From: Typhlomys cinereus
Taxonomy: Eukaryota; Chordata; Mammalia; Rodentia; Platacanthomyidae
Length of the DNA stretch: 64,000 nt
Reading direction: 5' to 3'
NCBI GenBank assembly: GCA_023101885.1
Contig: JALPQD010000405.1
Span: 1-64,000 of the forward strand
The notes beneath the pieces are model-generated. The model was given only the letters and a program-made list of their open reading frames with translations. It made no database searches and was not told the DNA's origin. Both the position numbers and the translations under genes were made by a program. Below, piece after piece: positions 12,141 through 24,318 of this stretch; position 1 is the stretch's first letter; every line of letters begins with the position of its first letter.

Positions 12141-12769
12141 AATTGGTGTTGGGGAGGCTGGTTAGCGTCTTACTGCAGCAAGGCAAGGAAGTGCACTCTG
12201 GAAAATGTCTTAAGCACATCTGTCATGCGTATGACCACAGACCCCTTAGTTGTGTCCAGACCTACGCCACGGACATGTTTAGAGACATTTCAGAACCCGG
12301 ATAGAGCTCTCAGAGCGAACACGCTGAGCAGTTGCAGAAGGTCTCTCAATTTCGTTTATTTGACAGCGACTAGGGCGAGCAGGGAAGCAGTTCTCAAGCA
12401 GCCATTTCAGGCACAGTTGTGGAAGGAATTTGGGGCTCTCATAATTGTGGCCCCACAGAAATGGCTCGGACGTTTCCAAGAAGTCAAGTGAAAAAGACAT
12501 TTGTTCATTCTTAAATCTAATTCTGACGAAGCTCAGATACATGTCCAGACCAGTCACAGTAAGGGCAAGGGATATACACGCCAATGCTGACAGAATCCAG
12601 GCTGATACAATAACAAAGGGAAGCAAGATAGAGACTAGACACAGGGAGGCTACATTCTAAGAGCGCAGGACTGGTCAGTTCTGTTTGCTGGTTTCCATCC
12701 CTCGATGCAGGCTATCTCAATTGCAAAAGGAAGACTTTAAAGTTCCATGTAAATTTCCCAATTCTTGAA
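12141..12769. other. Unique sequence with moderate CpG content
   Basis: The part 12225-12380 keeps more CpG dinucleotides (cgtatg, ctacgcc, cacgga, acccgga, gagcgaacacg, cagcgac, gggcgag) than the AT-rich flanks. Opposed open frames are present but without splice signals or recognised protein similarity. Confidence 0.45.
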
Positions 12770-12770
12770 T

Positions 12771-12810
<40 letters not shown>
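12770..12810. repeat. (TTTA)n microsatellite
   Basis: About ten near-perfect TTTA units. No SINE head is recognised beside it. Confidence 0.95.
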
Positions 12811-12811
<1 letters not shown>

Positions 12812-12894
12812 ATTTCTGTTCAGAACTCCCAACCCATAAACTACGAATATAATTCCACTGTCCTCTATTACTGAGCATAGATCTGGAGTTCAGA

Positions 12895-13130
12895 GAAGCC
12901 CCTCTAACAAAACCCATGTGTTAAAGGTTTGGGTCCAGCTCACCATCATTAGATGGTGATGGAATCTTTCAAAGGCAGGGTCTAGTGGGAGGTCATTGAA
13001 GGGGAACTCTGGCCATCCCCTTGCTTCTGAGATGAGCAGGCTCCTCTACTACATACTCCTGCCACAATCTACCACAGGCCCAAAGCAACAGGGCTGAGGA
13101 GCTATGAGCTAAACTCCTGAGAACATGATC
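12895..13130 (+). mobile_element. Old dispersed repeat, family unresolved
   Basis: The phrases 'acccatgtgttaaaggtttg', 'gcagggtctagtgggaggtc', 'ttgaaggggaactctggcca', 'tgagatgagcaggctcctct' and 'ccacaggcccaaagcaacag' occur in the same order in a widespread mammalian repeat. I recognise the motif order but not the exact family. Confidence 0.5.
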
Positions 13131-13349
13131 CCAAATCCAACCTTTCCTCCTTTTAAATCAATGATCTCAGGAATCTCATCACAATGACTGTACACTAACA
13201 AATGCAGTACTTAATTCAAAGAAGCAGAAGATGAGCTTTAAGAGCAAGCAACCTAGGAAAATATCTAGGTCTGCCCACACTTCTCTAGGGAGCCCTGGGC
13301 AGGGCCTGGGTTCTATTTTGCTAAATAGATAATGACAATGGAGATAATG

Positions 13350-13515
13350 ACAATGGTTGTCCTTAATTAAACCCTTCACAAAGTGCCAGGCACTGTTTGA
13401 GTGAAGTATTGCATCATCCGATTCTTGCTTTTTATTTGATTTTTTTTCTCCATTTTTCAGATGAAGAAATTGACACAAACAGCTTAGATGATACTTCACA
13501 GGCCACTGTAGGAAC
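13350..13515 (+). mobile_element. MIR SINE
   Basis: Contains 'aagtgccaggcactgtttga', a 'ccatttttcagatgaagaaa' core end and the AGGCCACTG-type continuation in MIR order. Confidence 0.65.
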
Positions 13516-14554
13516 AGATGGGAAACAACCCCCATGGTACACATTCTAGGGATTAGCTGTTGCTTTTATTAGTCATAGGTAGAGAGAAAACGTGTTCTTT
13601 TGCAAATCACCACTGATAAAAGTGGTTTCTATTCCTGTGGCATAGGAAGCTTTTCTTTACGAACTGACTCTTGTTTTAGGAATATGTCCGGCAAGACTTT
13701 TTTGGGGGGGGACATAGGAGCAAACGTTTCTAAAAGGTGACCTGAGAATTGTCCAACTGGACAAAGAATGATGCTGAACTCTTCCACAACATAGATAACA
13801 GAGAAGTTCTCCAGCATCCACAGAGTCTGGGTGAAGGGAATAAAGGACTAAGAAGCAATGAAAAGGGGGAAAGGGTGAGGAAGGGAGTGAAGGAAAGAAA
13901 CTCAAGTCCCTTGGAAAGACCTAAAAAGCCAGAGGAGATTAGAGACTTGCCCTCTTCAAAATGGGGAGAAAAAGTCAGGTGGTAAAGACTCCCAGTCCTC
14001 AATCCAAAAGCTTCCTTTCTCAACAGAAGCTGTTTATTATAGAAAATTCTAATTGGCCAAAGTACAGAAAATAAGTGATGGAGGGCTTCTCATCCCTAAA
14101 CAGGACATCTAAACCATCCTTCCCACCCTCCCACACACACCTCAAGGATCAGGGGACACCAAAGAAGAGGGCACAGTAAGAATGTAAGCTCCGGAAGGTG
14201 GGGGGACTGAAGCGGACATTGTCTTCTGGACATGATGAGGCTGTTGCATCCATCAAATCAGTGCGTGTGTATCTCCAGTTCATGTGTATTTCCACAAGAA
14301 ACTACATGGGATTTGTCCGATCAACATTGTATCACGGAAGGGAAACGATCTCAAGAGGCCCCGCTCCTCCCTGACAGACTGCTCCGTGGTACCGCTGGAT
14401 GTTGAGGGGAATGTCTTCCTCAATGGTATGTCCATCGATATATGACTTTGTGAAGACAGTTCACCCTCTTGTCACGGCTGAGCCTTAAGTCAAATCCTTG
14501 TGCTTGCGAAGGCTCCTGCAGGGAAGCAGAGGAACTCTGGGTGGTTTTGTGGCC
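13516..14554. other. Unique sequence, no gene seen
   Basis: Overlapping frames at 13629-14023 on both strands contradict each other, and none has splice signals or family resemblance. The stretch 13830-13960 is A/G-rich on the plus strand. Confidence 0.45.
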
Positions 14555-14625
14555 TTGGGATCCGTCCCAAGGCTTCCATGTTCGAGGCAAGTGCTCTATC
14601 ACTGAGCTCCTTCCTCAGCTCTCTT
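14555..14625 (-). mobile_element. ID-type SINE head
   Basis: The plus strand shows 'gaggcaagtgctctatcact' followed by GAGCTCCTTCCTCAGC, the complement of the ID-element head (GCTGGGGATGTAGCTCAGTGGTAGAGCACTTGCC). Confidence 0.65.
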
Positions 14626-14987
14626 TTTCCTTTTTTATTTATTTGAATGGCGGCAAGGCACGGGGAGAGGAGACAGGAGCTTCTCTCCCAAGGGTTTTCT
14701 GCTCATTCAACGCTATCGACGACCTAGAGGGGAAGTGTCCTGTTAAGACTGTCTACAGGGAAGGAAGCTAACGCACAAAGCAAATGAGTAATTGTCCGGA
14801 ACTACTCAGCTCTAAGCCACATCAGATTTGCACGCTTAACCTCTCCATGATCCTGAAAGAAAATCCCGTTGTGAGTGAGGAGATGACATGAAAGAAGATG
14901 AAAAGAAAGGAAGCAGGAAGAACAAAAGTGAAAAAGAAATGCAAGCCCTTTGCGAACTCCCAGGATACTATGAAGAATCGGGGAGGA

Positions 14988-15027
14988 GACCCAAGGTAAT
15001 CACAGAGGACCCAAGGTAATCACAGGG
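14988..15027. repeat. 20-bp tandem duplication (two copies)
   Basis: The unit GACCCAAGGTAATCACAGAG occurs at 14988-15007 and again, with one change near its end, at 15008-15027. Confidence 0.9.
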
Positions 15028-15369
15028 GACCTGTGAGCTGTGACTTGAACTCTTCTCACTTAAAGATACAAACCAGGTGACCCGGCTTTAGCAGATCTTC
15101 CTGGGATAGGCTGTTCAGTTTCAAAATTAAAATAGGACATGCAAAAGACTAAAAGCCCATTATTCCAGGTCAATTCAGATGTTAACTTTAACAAAACTGA
15201 GTGATCCCTAACTGATGGGTAATTATGTGTATCCAGGGGAAAGGGAAATGTCAGAAAGTGTTAGACACTTCCCAGTGTGGGGAGATGAAATTCAAACCTC
15301 GCAAGACAACATAGAGACATTGGAGTGATTTTTTTAACTGAGGAATTTGTGGGCAAGGGAAGCAACCAT

Positions 15370-15640
15370 CTTGTCACCTAGAGGTCTGCCAGTTGCTTTC
15401 AAAGACACGATTAATATCTTAATCCAAAAAGAGAAAGTGGCCAAGTGCTTTCATGAGGCAGACCTTTGATTTTTGCCTACTCTGGAGCAGAAAGAAGCAA
15501 AATTGTTGCATGTTTTGAACTCTCCATTTGAATAGCGCTAGCACATGCTACTTTTGCAGTTTAAAGAGACAGACCCACATGATGAACACTTTTTTCTTCC
15601 CTTATTGATTTGCGAAGCATGAGCACAGTGATTTAACTTT
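15370..15640. promoter_or_regulatory. Candidate conserved non-coding element
   Basis: Repeat-free and complex. It holds a TCF/LEF-like word (CCTTTGATTTTT at 15464-15475) and GATTAATATCTTAAT at 15410-15424. Regulatory status is inferred only from composition and from the expected PAX6-DCDC1-MPPED2 neighbourhood. Confidence 0.2.
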
Positions 15641-16374
15641 TTACTTACCACAATGAGAGAAATCTTTGAATGAAAATGGTATTCATCAAAGGTAAAAAGT
15701 TAAGGTTCCTCGCGGAGGAAAAGGACAGGCATGATCAAAGCCTCAGGCATTTAACTCTTGGGAAGACAAGGTAGCCCCTGGGTCTGTGTCATCTGACATT
15801 TCTCTCTTTTCTTCCTTCACTAATTATCTGACCAGTAAGCGTGGAAAGTCTCTATTTTATCCATGATCCCTCATCAACCTCAGCAGTGTGAAAAACAGAC
15901 TCCTTCTTTCTCTAGCATTCTGCTTTGGCGTCTTAGAATGAGTTCTGGGGCGCAGAAATAAAGGCTTACTCACAAGCCCGCACTCTCTGAGACATCCTCA
16001 AACATCAAGGGTTACTTCCCCGTCCCGTTTCCTTTCATCCGGAGAGCTTTGCATCTGTGTTCTCGGTCTTGGAAATTACCCACGCGACGCAATTGCGGGT
16101 GCAGCTGAGTCGAGCGACTGGCATGTGTGGTGAGTACTTACAAAGAGAACCAAAGCCAGGGACCTGAGAAAGATGCTCTTCTTTGAGGTGGGATTGTGCA
16201 GGGCTGATTGTGCTGAACGAAACCGGAGCCAAAAGGGAGGGAAGAGTTTCGAAGCGAGTAAAAGGCATTTGTGGAGGCTTAGAATCAAACAAAGGAGCCT
16301 TTCCACGACCAAGAAATGACAACAATGGATGGAGAGCCATGGAACGGTGCCCAAGGGGGCCCCCAAATGCTCAT

Positions 16375-16450
16375 TTGCCTTTAAGGTTGTTTGGGTTTTA
16401 ATTAGTGGGGCCTTGCCCAAAAGGATTAAAAATCTTGAACTTTGAGGAAG
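16375..16450. promoter_or_regulatory. Candidate regulatory cluster with TAATTA and GGATTA words
   Basis: A homeodomain core (TTTTAATTAGTGG, 16396-16408) and an OTX-type GGATTA (AAGGATTAAAAATC, 16420-16433) lie within 40 bp in repeat-free sequence. Such words occur by chance, so this is weak evidence. Confidence 0.2.
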
Positions 16451-17486
16451 AACAATTTCGCAAGGGCAAATGGAAAGAAGGCTGGGTGGATACAGATGGC
16501 AGAACGGCTCCTTGCTTGTTTAGCCAGGGGTGGGACTAAAAGTGGGGCCAGTAGCTATATTTGCAAGAAAGGCTCAGAGTGCTTTAGTCTACTTTTAAGT
16601 GTGAGGTGAAACTTAGCAGAAGCTATGACCTTGCATCAGACATCACTAGCTCATATTCCTACTTCCTCAATGAGGTCACTGAGCAACTAAATCTTTCTTC
16701 TGCTCGGCCCACAGCCATACTTGGAAGAGCATGCCTCCCATAATAAACTGCTTCTGTTCTTATCGCATTGCATGTGTCCCTGGTGTTGTGCTAGGTTCTT
16801 TGACATAAGAACCTGGAAACCCTAGTTCTCCTTGGACTCCAATCCATGGCTTGATACTTATGCTGCCTTGAAAAATGATGTCTGCTTATTTCCTCCTTTC
16901 TGAAAGTTTCAAGCAGTTGAACAAGAGCTTCTCTGTATCTATGTAAATTACCATCCCTTGTAGCAAATACTTGGTCATGTGAATATACACAAGACAGTGC
17001 AGATAGCAAATATGTAAGTTTTAAAGAATAATAATAATTTAAGGCACCTTATCCATTTGAAATCTAAATCACATATCTTTTAATGGGACCTGTCTTGAAC
17101 TCAATGCATGTTTTAAAGGTGTATTCATGTCAATGAATGAATTATGCATTCTCAATGAGGGTGATAGTGCCCTCAAGGGGTGAAAATTTGGTCTGAGACT
17201 ACAGAAAATTGTATTTAGAAAAGATTACATAGACTTACATTGATATAGGTATGTGGATATAGAGATGATGTTAAATGGATAGAGAGAGATAGATATCATT
17301 TATAAACACACATTATAAATTCAGTTTGTATGTTAGATTTTCATCAGAGCAGGTTGAGTAGGAAGTAATAAAAGACTCTACTTAAGGATGTGATAATGAG
17401 AAAGGCTGAGAAATGCAGTTACATCAGGTATTTTCATTGTGTTTTGTCTCACTAGATTAGTAGATTACAATTATCTACCTGCTTAA

Positions 17487-17535
17487 TGTATATATATATA
17501 TATATAAATATATAAAACACACACATATATAAGAG
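17487..17535. repeat. (TA)n / CACA microsatellite
   Basis: TATATATA run followed by AAACACACACATATATAA. Confidence 0.9.
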
Positions 17536-17639
17536 GCTGTTTCAAATTATTTTTTATCACCAAACAACATTGTACACATGAACTTGATAATATGTATAAC
17601 TTATTCCAATTACTTGTAAAACACAATTTGTGAAACTCA

Positions 17640-18420
17640 CACAGGAAGAAACAAATAGCCTGGGAAGGCCTACATCTATTGAAAACATTGAACCTTTCAA
17701 TTGAGAAAGCAAATATGTAAAGAAGAAATTATATAAATTTCTAAAGCCATTTCCAAAAGAAAATGTTCTTCTTCAAGGAATACTGTCCTAACTCATCTGG
17801 GGGCCAATATTACTTTAATATCAAAAGTAGATTAAGGATATTACAGGAAAACTAGTCACTAACTCTCATGAACACAGATGCAAAAACCCTCAATAAAGTA
17901 TTAGCAAAGGGAATCCAACCATGTATGAAATTACAAATCACATACTGAATTTATCCTAGGTATATAAGTTGGGATCAATATTCAAAAGTCAAGTAATGAA
18001 ACCAATCACATCAATATACTAAAAAAAGATAAAATCCACATGATTATACTAATAGTTACAAAATCTCATTTGGCAAAACTCAAGAATCTAGCATAATAAA
18101 AATTCCCATAAAGTTAGAAATGAAGGTGGACTGCCACAACCTATTAAAGAATAGCTACAGAAGTCCACAGTTGATGTCATACATAGTGGTGAGAAACTCA
18201 AAGCTTTCCTTCTAAGATCAAGGACAAAGCAAGACTGTCTTAATACAACCATTGCTTTTTAACATTGTGCTAGTGCAGAGAGACAATAAAAGGAAATAAA
18301 ATGTGTGAAGATTAGAAAAGAAGGCATAAAACTGACTTTATTTTTAGATGAAATTGCCTATGCAAAAAATATGAACAAATAAGAAAAGTTGCTTATCTTC
18401 CACTGACTTTTGCTGTGGAC
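17640..18420 (+). mobile_element. L1 ORF2 fragment (reverse-transcriptase region), dead
   Basis: The order follows L1 ORF2: 'gggccaatattactttaata', 'catgaacacagatgcaaaaa', 'cctcaataaagtattagcaa', 'aaccaatcacatcaatatac', 'gtggtgagaaactcaaagct' with TTCCTTCTAAGATCAAGGAC, and 'aacattgtgctagtgcagag'. This is the reverse-transcriptase region of the ORF. Many substitutions and indels break it and no long frame remains. Confidence 0.85.
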
Positions 18421-18579
18421 CTAAAACTGTTCTTAAAAAAAAGAATTTGTTAAGAATGAACTGGTATCCTTGTATACATCTGCTGGTACACATGCACATC
18501 ATTTAATTTAGAGAGTACCTAGAGAATGAATTGACTAGTTGTATGGTGCATGCATATTCAAATTTATGAAGAATGTCCT

Positions 18580-19690
18580 GTGCTGTACCTGAATTGTCTT
18601 AACTTCCATTGCCACAACAGCATGTGAGTTTTGTTATTCCTCCGAGTCCTTACCAATGCTTGAGATGCTCAGCCACAGTAAAATGTGGCTTTTAGTTTTG
18701 TCCTTAGAGGAAAGCTTTGGAGGGGGGACTTAATTTATAATTGACTAATTACTAATTAAATAGAGTATCTTCTCATCTGTGAGTATGTTTTATGCCAACA
18801 CAAATTTCACCTCTGTAAAATGTTATTTCTTTTGCCATTTTTGTTTGGATTGTTTGTTCTATCTACTGGCAGGGATTCCTTATGCTCTGAAAACTATTTC
18901 TTTATAACTAATATATCTAATAAATATCATGTGTTGTCTTGGAATGCTTTCTTTAACCACTTTGTGACAGTTTGGGGTGAATAAAATCTCTTTATTTTGA
19001 AATAGTCAAATTTAGCAACCTTTCTCTGTTTTTGTTAATGTCTGTTCCTACCGTTAATCTTTTATTTCTTTTGCATTCTTTTCCTTTTGTGGAAGGAATT
19101 TATAAGGTTTAGAATTTCCTTAAGGATAATATTACTTTTCTATTAATTTTCTGTTATTTTAATAATACTTATTTTTGACTTTCCATTGTAATTTCTTCTT
19201 TTACACATGTGGATTTTTACTCCTAAATGTCTGGAGTTATTTTAATCATCTCTTTGTTACTGATTTCTAACATATTGTGATACAGTTAGGAATGTAGTTC
19301 CTATGATACCCTTTGAACTTTGTTAAATCCTACTTTATGACCAAAAGTGTGATCTGGGTTCCATGTGTGCTTGGGCAAGATATGTATTTTCTAGTTCTCT
19401 GTGTGCAGTGATATATATATATATGATAGATGTTAATTAAATTTCACAAATCTTCTTCATTCTCATTCCTTGACAGCATGAGCTATCAATTACTGAGAGA
19501 AATGTGTTAAAAATCTGAGGCTAATCTGTCAATTTTACTTTTCAATTTTGTTCCTATACTTTGGTAGGCATATATTTTGGTAAGTTATTAGATGCATAAA
19601 ATTTAGAAGCATATAATGTTTTCTATGTCACAGATGTTTGCTTCCTTAAAGTGTATTCTATCCAATGATCAATATAATTATCCCGTTTTT
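18580..19690 (-). mobile_element. L1 fragment (antisense), old
   Basis: The complement carries L1-derived phrases. On the plus strand these read 'tatgaccaaaagtgtgatct', then GGGTTCCATGTGTGCTTGGG, 'gatagatgttaattaaattt' and a 'ccatttttgtttggattgtt' segment, all known from antisense L1. It faces the sense L1 piece to its left. That order does not fit a simple 5' inversion, so two insertions are likely. A (TA)n run lies at 19410-19424. Confidence 0.65.
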
Positions 19691-20275
19691 CTTTTTGCAA
19701 GTCTTTGCATCGAGTGTCAGAAGCTGATTAGGAAAACAGAAAACCGTTTAAATACCTACACAGAGAGAAATATAATTCAAGCAATAAGTCTCACAAATGA
19801 TAGAAGGCCTGAGAAGTACAACAGGGATGGTGAGGCAGTTTAAAGATTAGCAATAGCAAAAGGTTGCTGCCACAAATAAGATAAGATAGGATCGCCCACC
19901 CACTGTAGTGGAGCTCAAGGTCACAGCCATCTATGCATAAGGTGCTGTAACAGTTCTGGCCATCCCCTCAGATCTGGGAATGTTTGAAGGGGTCAATTAG
20001 TCCAAGACTCTCCAGACCTCATCTCTATTGTTAATAAACTTCTTAGAAACCAAAGACAGGCAAAACCTGCTAGCCTGGGATGGCACATTCTGGTACTGGA
20101 ATCACTTTGGTTTCATCAGTGAAAGCCTTTCATACATGCCCTTCTGACATGCTCCTACAATGCTTTGAGCACTTCTGTTTTAGTATAATTATAAAGTAAT
20201 GATAGCACAAAATAAGGTTTCAGACCCATCTTGTTCTTTAATCTGCACCTCCTAAGGGGACTTTGTCATTTACTG
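19691..20275. other. Unclassified sequence, probably old repeat
   Basis: No exon is recognised. The plus-strand frame at 19616-19843 begins in L1-derived DNA and has no family resemblance. Confidence 0.4.
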
Positions 20276-20705
20276 TCATAGTTAGGCACAGGTGCCAACT
20301 TGAGATTTGAGGGTTTGAGCTTTGGACACTTTTGCAGGGAATTAGTAGCTGAGTTAAGCCCAGAGCAAACCTACAGGAGACTGTCTAGCTGATGGGGAAG
20401 ACCCAGCCCATGGTGGGTGGGACAAGGCCCAGGAATAAAATACAGAGAGCTGGTTGAGAAAGTTGGCATCCTTGTGCACACTTGACCAGACATGTTGGTC
20501 TGTCAAGTGAGAATCGTTCTTCCCTCAGCCATTATGTAGAGATGGTGCGGCCAGTTCCCTCGGCCCTGGTGTTGGTGTGAGCTCTCCTGCTAAGATGAAC
20601 AAACAACTGTAACCAGACTATCATAAGAAAATAAACCTCTTGTTCCCTTAAGCTGTTTGTTGGTGATTTCATCAGTAACCATGCAGGTGAACTGTTACAT
20701 CTACT
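20276..20705 (+). mobile_element. URR1-like hAT DNA transposon remnant, copy 1
   Basis: Contains 'gcacaggtgccaacttgaga', 'gctgatggggaagacccagc', 'ccatggtgggtgggacaagg', 'gaaaataaacctcttgttcc' and a 'ctgtttgttggtgatttcat' end. The layout (lost-in-translation 'gtcaacttg' start, 'aagacccagcccat', then 'aataaacc') is that of rodent URR1-type non-autonomous elements. A second copy at 42385-42830 aligns over its whole length. Confidence 0.6.
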
Positions 20706-20929
20706 GAGATGACCTCATACATGGTCACCACCCTCTGCACTGATCTCCTTAATGACTAGGTTCTGTTTATTTCTCTCGTTTCTCAGAATAGGAGTCCAAG
20801 CTCACTTGTGAGGAGTGGAGGTGGGGGATAAACAGGGCCCAAGACCTTTTCGAACTTTCTTTATCCTAATATTTTACAGTGAGCTTCCGTGAAATACAAA
20901 TAGCTAGATTCAGTTTTCATGCCCAGTCT

Positions 20930-20942
20930 GATTATCTATCTG

Positions 20943-20999
<57 letters not shown>

Positions 21000-21070
21000 G
21001 ATTTGATCATCTATCTGTCATCTATTTGTCATCTTTCTATCTCTGTACCTGTCTATCATCTATGTATTAT
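20930..21070. repeat. (TCTA)n microsatellite with imperfect right half
   Basis: About 16 near-perfect TCTA units to 21000, then degenerate ATCT/GTCT units to about 21070. Confidence 0.95.
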
Positions 21071-21071
21071 C

Positions 21072-21155
21072 TTTTGAGGAAGGGTCTCAAGTCACTGTGT
21101 AGCCGAGGATGATTTTCCATTCCTTACAGTTGTGTACCACACCTGACTTTCCTCT
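21072..21155 (-). mobile_element. B1 SINE fragment
   Basis: 'ttttgaggaagggtctcaag' then TCACTGTGTAGCCGAGGATG and 'gttgtgtaccacacctgact' follow the complement of B1. Confidence 0.55.
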
Positions 21156-23959
21156 CTATCTCTCAGCTAGGTTGTTCTATTTTTAACATCTCAAGCTCTA
21201 CTATATTTAAATTAAATTCTACCTATATTAGATTTTCTTTTTATCATTATTTCTCATCCCTTTCTTGCCATATTTTATTCGATCAAGTTTTTCCTCTTAT
21301 TCCAGTTCTTCCCTTCTATTTGTTAGTTGTAATACACACTATCATTTTAGGGATTAGTCCCCAAAATCTAACAGGCTTTTTTTTAATTTTAGCAATATAA
21401 TCCTACTGTTTTCCCCAATATCCTTTCTCCATTCTGTTTCCTTCCCTCCTCTGTTTCTTCTCCCTTCCATTTCCATTCATTCCCTTTCTTTTCTGGTCCC
21501 ATTGTGAAGTCCATAAGGAGACGCTGGTCTCCCTGGGTAGAGGTGCCAGTGCACTCGCGTGAAGCAGATGTTTATATGGACATCCACAGGGGCAGCCCCA
21601 CAGGGCACCTGAGCTTGGCATGGGGTGCTGGGGTCCCATCAAGGTGACAGAGGTAAAAAGCTCCTTTGTGTATAAAACACCTACAAAGTTAGGGTCGCGG
21701 GTCCAGAGAGTTCAAAATTTCCACGTATCATGGAGAAAACAGCTCTACACAGTCCTAATACATGGTGAGCTCTGAGACTGAGAACCAAGAATACCTGCCT
21801 TACCAAGATGTTGGCTGATCTTCAGTGTTTCTTTCCTTTTACTTCCCTGTTCCTTCTCCTTATTGAAACTTTTTGGTATTATTTATTATTATTGTTATTT
21901 TATTATTATTTGGGTATTACTATCATCATTATTGTTGTTGTTGGCAGGTTTTCCTCCGTCTGTGAATGATCACCCAACCCATAAAACAGCCAGGCTTTCC
22001 CACATAATTCAAATCAGCCAATTAGGTTCGTTTTATGTCAATGACTACTTTACATGCAGGCCAAGCCCATTGAACTTGTTCCAATGTTATGAAAAAGCCA
22101 CACCAGAGGAGGTGGTGGCAACCCATTTTCAAGTCCCATCTTTACTGCCTGACTGCTGACAACGGTCCTCTTTGTTTTCAATAAATGCTGCTAGTTCGTC
22201 TTCTATTGTGCTCACTCATCATTCTTCACAGTGTGACTTCAGTGGGTGTGGTATTGCTGTGACCTCACTCCTCCAATCCAATCCCACCTGAGCCATAGAA
22301 TAATGTCTCCATCACATTGAAAGAAGTCTCACAAGGAAAGGAGCGTGTCCATGGAGAAGACTGTGATGCGATATTTAGTAAGCAGGTCAGAATAAGGAGG
22401 GCACCTCATGAAAAGGAAAGGTGTGGTAGAGTTTGGGTGGGTGGGTATATGTGCTAGAAGGTTCAGCGGGGCAGGAAGACATCCATGTATGTATGGAGGG
22501 TGGGAAGGTAAGACACACTTTGGTTAGAGCAAGGAGAGAATGCCTGTGTGGTAAGGTGGGATTGTGAGGTACTGAATTCCAAGCAGCTAAGCTGAACTTC
22601 CCAGTATCATAGTCAGTGGCTGAAGAGAATCTTCCTGCTTGAAGGAAAAAAAAAAAAAAAACCCAAGAAGGGACCAGAACATCTCTTTTTTCATGTCATA
22701 AAAATGGTTCAGAACAAAAAAGCCAACCTGACAGGGCACATTGATAACAATAAAGATGAAATTGAGACTTGAGATAAATGGTGAAAATAATGGATCATAC
22801 ATATTCTTCATAATAAAATAAGGAAGGACAAGTTCTAATGAAATAAACACATATAGGCATAAAAAAAATCCCCTAACGATAAGTGAAGTGGGGTGGAGAG
22901 TGTCTCTGGTGAGTTTGAGTGGGTGGTCCTGGCAACAAGATCAAGCTCTTGCATCAACATAAAAACGAATGAACAAATACATAAACAAAGCGGAGCGGGC
23001 TGCTGGTGTAATCTTCTTTTCTTTCTTCTAGTACTGTTTACCTACCAAGGGAAACACTCTCCCACCTTCCGTGGGCAATCAGATCCAGCGTCTTCAGAAA
23101 AACAGTCACCTGAGGGAAGGCAAGAATGTGGCCCGAACTCTGCTGTTTCTCTCATGCATGGACTGTGTCCTCCGGATGAATGAGAGCGTTGCAGAAGAGA
23201 AGCAGTCGACATCATAGAAATCTGGTAACCCTCAAGTGTCAAGACCATGGAAGTCTGAGGGGAAAAATGTGCTAGACCAAACAGGCATGAGAGCAAAATG
23301 CAACGGGGTTCTGAAGAGAGTCATTTTTCTATTGACATCAATAGGAAAATTAATAAAAATTGAATAGGCACGAGTTTAAAACTCAGTAGTGTATCTATGT
23401 CAGTGCACCGTTGTTCACAGGATAACATGCCGAAATATTTGGGGGTGATGGGACTTCATGTCTGCAAACTTATTCTCATATGCTTCAGTTTCTTATGATA
23501 GATGTCACTATGGCTTTACTGAAACATTCAAATTTAATTTTTGAAGATGACATTTTTATTCCTTGAGTACTTTGGGAGAGCTTAGATCACTGACTCTGTC
23601 CATTTCCCTTCTGACGTCCGTGCAAATCTCTGGGGCTTCACTATGTCTTTGTTTCAGCCCAACAGATTAAACATCATTATTACTTTAGGCACCAAACTTC
23701 CTTGTATTTCTCCATATTCATGTATTTTCTCTGCTAACAATTATTTCTGACATCATGGAATTTTCTTTGGGGAATATTTTTGCTCTCTCAGAAGAAAACC
23801 CTTCAGACATCGCTTTTACTGAGAGTATCTACTGGGAATACTTAACTGTTTTCATTTGCCTGAATAGGCTTATACATAACCCTCCTTGAAGTGAATAATT
23901 TAGGAAGCTTAGTGAATTATAGAATGGCAATGATTTCCTTTCAACACTTTTGTAACACT
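21156..23959. other. Unique sequence with small simple repeats
   Basis: Contains an ATT/TTA-rich run at 21878-21945 and an A-run at 22646-22661. No exon or classified transposon is recognised. The frames at 22893-23296 overlap on opposite strands and none is convincing. Confidence 0.45.
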
Positions 23960-24318
23960 GTCTTTTTTATGTGCATGTATGTTAATATGTATGCACCAAG
24001 GCATATGTATGTGTGTGTGTACTCACATACACGTGCATGTGTGTGCATATGGAAATCTCAGTTTAATATCAGAAGTCTTTCCTTGTTCTCCACTTTATTC
24101 ATTGAGGCAGGGTCTCTCCATTGAACTCAGAGCTCACCAATATAACTAATCTTGCTAGCCGGCATGCTCCAGGGATCTGTCCAAGCTCTAATTCCAATGC
24201 TGGAACCAAAGGTGGGCTGCCGTGCCCACCCAACATCTCCATATATTGTGGAGATCTGAACTCTAATCTGTTTATATGGCAAGTACTGTAATAACTGAGC
24301 CATCTCCCTAACTCACAT
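23960..24318 (-). mobile_element. B4-like composite SINE, long old copy
   Basis: On the plus strand a TG-rich run (the complement of the CA tail) is followed by 'tcattgaggcagggtctctc' (B1 part) and 'aataactgagccatctccct' (tRNA/ID head at the right end). It has the same layout as 58328-58672 and 61480-61855. Confidence 0.65.

Larger units (their letters stand above)
14626..17486. other. Unique sequence; possible non-coding conserved stretches
   Basis: The largest repeat-poor interval in the window. It contains a 20-bp tandem duplication (14988-15027) and two complex stretches with homeodomain- and TCF-like words (15370-15640, 16375-16450). The open frames at 16035-16420 overlap on both strands and lack convincing splice sites. 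Confidence 0.45.
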
